DNA from: Glandiceps talaboti
Lineage: Eukaryota; Hemichordata; Enteropneusta; Spengelidae
NCBI RefSeq assembly: GCF_964340395.1
Contig: NC_135570.1
Coordinates: 13,074,322 to 13,138,321 of the forward strand
Reading direction: 5' to 3'
DNA length: 64,000 bases
Part shown: positions 60,344 to 64,000 of the stretch, one piece after another
How positions within the stretch are numbered: the first letter of the stretch is position 1
How the letters are laid out: the number at the start of each line of letters is the position of its first letter
Translations under genes and position numbers: made by a program
Notes under the pieces: model-generated
The model's database searches: none
What the model saw: only the letters and a program-made list of their open reading frames with translations
Told to the model about the DNA's origin: nothing

Positions 60344-60802
60344 TTAAAGCTGCACTGGCTGTAACTATAGAGTATTATTTTTTCAATAAGAAAAGTAACA
60401 ATATATTCAGTGAAAGTAGCCACATTGGTTTTTGAAGTAGGAAGCCATAAGAAAATCGTCTTATAAATTAAAAATCCAAAATAAATACCAATCCTCATCC
60501 ATATTGCTACTTTAAAATACAATAATTAGGCATTGTTCATGTTAATTAGAGAGCGATTTTATCCATAAGTAGTCAAGTAACAAATCAAAATTGTTACTGC
60601 ATTGGGCCAGTGAATTTTTGGTATGAACCTAAAAATCAATTTGATTGGATTTATTATCCCATATTATGTGTACAGCTACACAAATATATTTACCCACAGG
60701 TGGATAATTCAATACTGTACAAGGTGTACAATATTATATGAAAGTTGTCATATTTAACAAGAGTTTCAAAAACTGTTCTACTTACAGCTTGTGTAACTTT
60801 AA
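60344..60802. mobile_element. MITE family 2, copy D, with nested insertion
   Basis: About 459 bp, TTAAAGCTGCACTGGCTGTA ... TTACAGCTTGTGTAACTTTAA. Same orientation as copy C. The extra length relative to copy C is a block of about 100 bp at 60413-60513 with its own inverted ends. Outside that block it aligns with copy C throughout. Confidence 0.87.
60413..60513. mobile_element. Small element nested in MITE copy D
   Basis: About 101 bp absent from the other three copies. Its ends are AAAGTAGCCACATTGG and CCATATTGCTACTTT, imperfect inverted repeats of about 15 bp. It interrupts the host between CAGTGAAA and TTAAAATACAATAATTAGG. No clear target duplication could be fixed because the junctions are A/T-rich. 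Confidence 0.65.
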
Positions 60803-61129
60803 CAAGTGGTACCTAGATGTACAGTACACACAAAAAGTAGCGGCTGTCTCATACGTACAACTTACCTCCACAAAATCAATATTAATATAACCTCAATTCT
60901 TTGTCATTCTGTCATTCACATCATATCAAATCATTTGCATGAAAATACATATTTCAATCCATGTCACATTTTCTATAGACAAATGGATTAATATAAACTA
61001 TTTCTATATAAAGTGTTGTGTACAGGAATGTGAAATTATACGACCTAGTTATTGTCCTTGCAAAGGTCGCCTGATATGTAAATAAACTTAAATTTGCAAA
61101 TGGACAAGTTTCAGTTCTGTATCCGTATA

Positions 61130-61905
61130 TCTATGAAAAAGTCTCTTTTTTTTGGAAAATTTGATCACAAAATGAAGATTATGAAGAAATGGGTCAAAAT
61201 TTTTGAGTCATTACCAGCATCCTAATAATTAAAGACTATTGAACATAGTTTTGAAAATTCCATCACAAAATATGAAAATTTCAACAACAAAATTGTTTCA
61301 GATTGGACATTACCGGCATCATATTAGCACAGAGTAGACTATTGTCAATAAATTTCAGAAAAATCAATCACAAAAATTTATAGACTGCCAAAAAAGTTAG
61401 TAAATTGTTTGGTATATCTGGGTATTACTGGCACTTTATTAGCATGCAGTAGACTATTGTCAATAGTTTTTTTTTTTTTTAAAGTTCATCACAAAAATTT
61501 GACAATTTCCAAAAAAATGTACAAATTTGTTTGGTACCAGTATATCTGGACATTACTGGCATTCTATTTGCATGTAATAGATTATCGTCAATATTTCTTT
61601 TTTTAATGTTTCATCACAAAAATTTAAAAAATTTCCAAAACATGCTCAAATTTGTTTGCCATATTTGGACCATAAGCATGCAGTACACTATGGTCAACAG
61701 TTTTTTTTAAAATTTCATCACAAAAATTTGAATATTTCCAAAACATGCTCAAATTTGTTTGGCATATCTGGACTATACATGTACGCATGTAGTACACTAT
61801 CGTCAATAGTTTTTTTTTTAAATTTCATCACAAAAATGTGAAAATTTCCAAAAAATGTACAAATTTATTTGGACTCTATAAGTATGCAGTAGACAACCAT
61901 TAACA
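61130..61905. repeat. Degenerate 100-120-bp tandem repeat, about seven units
   Basis: Recurring blocks: TTTCATCACAAAAATTTGA, AAATTTCCAAAA.ATG, CAAATTTGTTTGG.ATATCTGG, ACATTACTGGCAT, AGCATGCAGTA.ACTATTGTC and AATAGTTTTTTTT. Units near 61620-61810 are the most alike. Two ORFs with KFEHVLEIF-type repeats are by-products. Confidence 0.87.
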
Positions 61906-63364
61906 TGATTTCTTTCTAATAACAGTTTCTCCAAAGTGCAATCAAACTAGCACTCCAAGGTTTGTAAAGTGAAATCTTTAGTACCATTAAGATAATATAA
62001 ATCATCAAAAGTCTACCAGATGTTCTTGTTTTTTTTATTCCTGTAGTTTTTCCTTGAATTTCAGTGAAGTTCATCTGGGACAATGTCTTACTGGAGACAT
62101 CCTATGGGAATATTTGAATTCAGAATTTATATGGAGATTTGGTTCATATATCTTGGCCAGAATTTGCATCACCTCTCAGTATCTATCTAAGCTAGATTTT
62201 CATAGAGTCACATTTTAATGACATGGGTTTTTTTTCAGGAAGTAATCAGATTTTTCTAATTTTGTTACCACACAGTATCACTTATTATTCTGATTATGTG
62301 TTGGAATTTGATTTTTGAAATTAACTTAGTACCGACTTAATATTTCTGTTGAAAATCTGATAATTTCAAAAGTAACTTCAATTTTAATCTAAAATTATAA
62401 TTTTTTGATGGAAATTTTGACACTTTCTGTCCAGCTTTACCAGAATGGCTATTAACAGCAATTGATATTTTTAAAAATATTGTTTATTCAATGTCTTTGT
62501 GAGATATTTCTGAACATTACCATTACATAGCATTTTTATAACCAGCCTGGAGTCCCATCCCTCCATCAGCCAAAGTTCTACAAGAACCCTATCACATATA
62601 GTATGTTTCAAACTTTTGTTACCATTTTTCCTATGAACGATACCAAATCTACGCCCCTGGCTACTCAAATCACTACCTAACACCTTCACACTAAACAATA
62701 TTCTCTTGTACATCATAAAAACACTTTGAGAAGATATCGGCACTTTTCTCATCAGGTGTGGTTCACCTATCGACAAATTCATCTGTCAAACTATTGCTAC
62801 AGCTTACAAGCACAATGATTAATACTCTCAGCGGGGTAAGAAACCGGAATTAAAATACTCGTCTAGATTTTACATCCATGGAGGCGTTATGGTACGTACC
62901 TACACGTTACACTGAACACGTCTCGACAGAAATGATCTATAGATTTGACTGCGAGGAGACTAAGAGAACGATTCCATGTTATGGCCTCACTTTCTAATGC
63001 ATTTAGATATACCCCCCTAGACTAAGCACATTCATCATGATTCCAAGGGTCCCTGTATTATAGTTAGCATTATAGTATTTTCTATGCTCTATGTTCAACA
63101 GCCCAGGGCTTTACCTATGTCGTGTGTTAGTCATCGGTACAAAAGATCTGATGATGAATAGCTGTGTAGGTAAAAGCATACCGTACTATAATTACTATCG
63201 ATAGTAACTACTGCATCATTATTCGACATCTTGACAAAATTCAAAATTTTTTAAAAAGGAGATATTTTTTTTCTGGGTTCCTTTCATTTCTGGCAAAGAT
63301 GTCGATGTTGCAGTATGTATACATGTATTAGTGTGTCTTCTCATAAAACTTAAACTTTAAAGGC
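61906..63364. other. No gene seen
   Basis: The minus-strand ORF 62471-62782 (103 codons) is the longest here. It contains SQGRRFGIVHRKNGNKSL and has no match I recognise, no splice context and AT-biased codons. The rest is unique AT-rich sequence. Confidence 0.4.
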
Positions 63365-63384
63365 AAAAAAAAAAAAAAAAAAAT
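63365..63384 (+). repeat. Poly-A tract
   Basis: An A run of about 18 bases following GGC and ending TTTAGTTG. No retroposed body was recognised. Confidence 0.85.
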
Positions 63385-63484
63385 TTAGTTGTTTCTTGTG
63401 CAGTATCACATTAAAGTATATTAGAGGAACACAAATTTTCAGATCTCACAAATTCAAACATTTTCAGCATTAGTGCCAGTGAGG

Positions 63485-63602
63485 GTACTCAGAGGTATTC
63501 GCACTTGTGCTTGCAGTGTTTCCTGCTGCACGCACATGAAAGTCCTGCTGCAGAGAACACTGTAGAGAACACTGCAAGCACTCATGCAAATACCTCGAGT
63601 AC
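63485..63602. repeat. Long imperfect hairpin
   Basis: Arms of about 36 bases (63485-63520 and 63567-63602) pair at about 31 positions, including GTGCTTGCAGTGTT with AACACTGCAAGCAC and GAGGTATT with AATACCTC. The loop is about 46 bases. It is richer in G and C than its surroundings. It could be a foldback element or a hairpin RNA source; nothing in the sequence decides. Confidence 0.75.
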
Positions 63603-64000
63603 GCAGCACTCACACACCATAGTGTTCTGTCAGTGTTTACCGTGACTATTGTTAGTTTAATATTCTCCATAGATTTCTACAGCATATTTGCCTACTTTTT
63701 ATAATTTCCCAAATATTCCAAATTCGACCTATACACATCAGTAGTGGGAAGCATTGCAGTATGCCCTCAAAGTCAATTTCACATGCTAATGATGAACAGC
63801 AATTCCAAATCTGATGAAGTCTGACCGAGGAATATGGCAAGAATTCTCTATCTATCTCTACACATGTATCCTTCATATATCGTTGTCTATTTTCGATTTT
63901 GATATTCTGGGAGTGAGCCCCTTCTTCCTACATGGTACTGAGTAAAATTTACACCACAAGAAACATAGTTTTCAACCCCAAAAATGTCACTTTTCACATA

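Noticed and set aside
62471-62782. 103-codon minus-strand ORF
   Set aside because: No family resemblance, no splice-site context, no repeat or transposon ends around it. Kept only as a note in the stretch description.

Overview
This window looks like AT-rich nuclear DNA from an animal, most likely a marine invertebrate. The signs are coding exons flanked by GT-AG introns, very long non-coding stretches, many micro- and minisatellites, several small inverted-repeat transposons, and frequent palindromes of the ACATGTAC type. Nothing bacterial is present: there are no operons, no closely packed genes and no Shine-Dalgarno spacing. I cannot name the species. Molluscs, hemichordates and cephalochordates all have DNA of this texture.

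The only gene I can identify is on the minus strand. Two consecutive exons (15083-14956 and 14434-14351, separated by a 521-base intron) encode the start of the N-terminal cyclic-nucleotide-binding-like domain of a Rap guanine nucleotide exchange factor of the PDZ-GEF type (RAPGEF2/RAPGEF6; dizzy in flies). The splice sites, the reading phases and the peptide all agree. The exon carrying the start codon was not found. It should lie to the right, either missed or beyond base 64000. The next exon should lie left of base 1, so at least 14 kb of the left part is probably one intron. The 49 kb to the right is probably first intron plus upstream sequence.

The rest is repeats. Left part (1-14350): a Harbinger-like MITE at 463-839, with a second copy at 13250-13593 inserted in a tandem repeat that preserves its empty site; a 1.5-kb array of a 35-bp unit that resembles back-to-back splice sites (2325-3830); a 51-bp array (4107-4444); (TG/TATG)n at 9391-9664; a pentanucleotide array (10549-10978); and one copy of a second MITE family (11630-11969). 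Middle (15.1-43 kb): degenerate 100-bp tandem arrays at 18.4 and 20.4 kb, a dispersed repeat family with at least five copies, a cluster of foldback elements and one unexplained CpG-rich open segment at 28.6-30.8 kb, and (CA)n and (CT)n tracts. Right part (43-64 kb): a 700-bp (TATG)n array, degenerate tandem arrays at 44.8, 49.2, 51.1, 52.9, 53.8 and 61.1 kb, a 28-bp minisatellite of 28 units in four types (54.8-55.6 kb), three more copies of the second MITE family (one with another small element nested inside), and a long hairpin at 63.5 kb.

Almost all longer ORFs in the window are translations of these repeats and were not annotated as genes. All repeat copy numbers and boundaries were read by eye and are approximate where copies are diverged.
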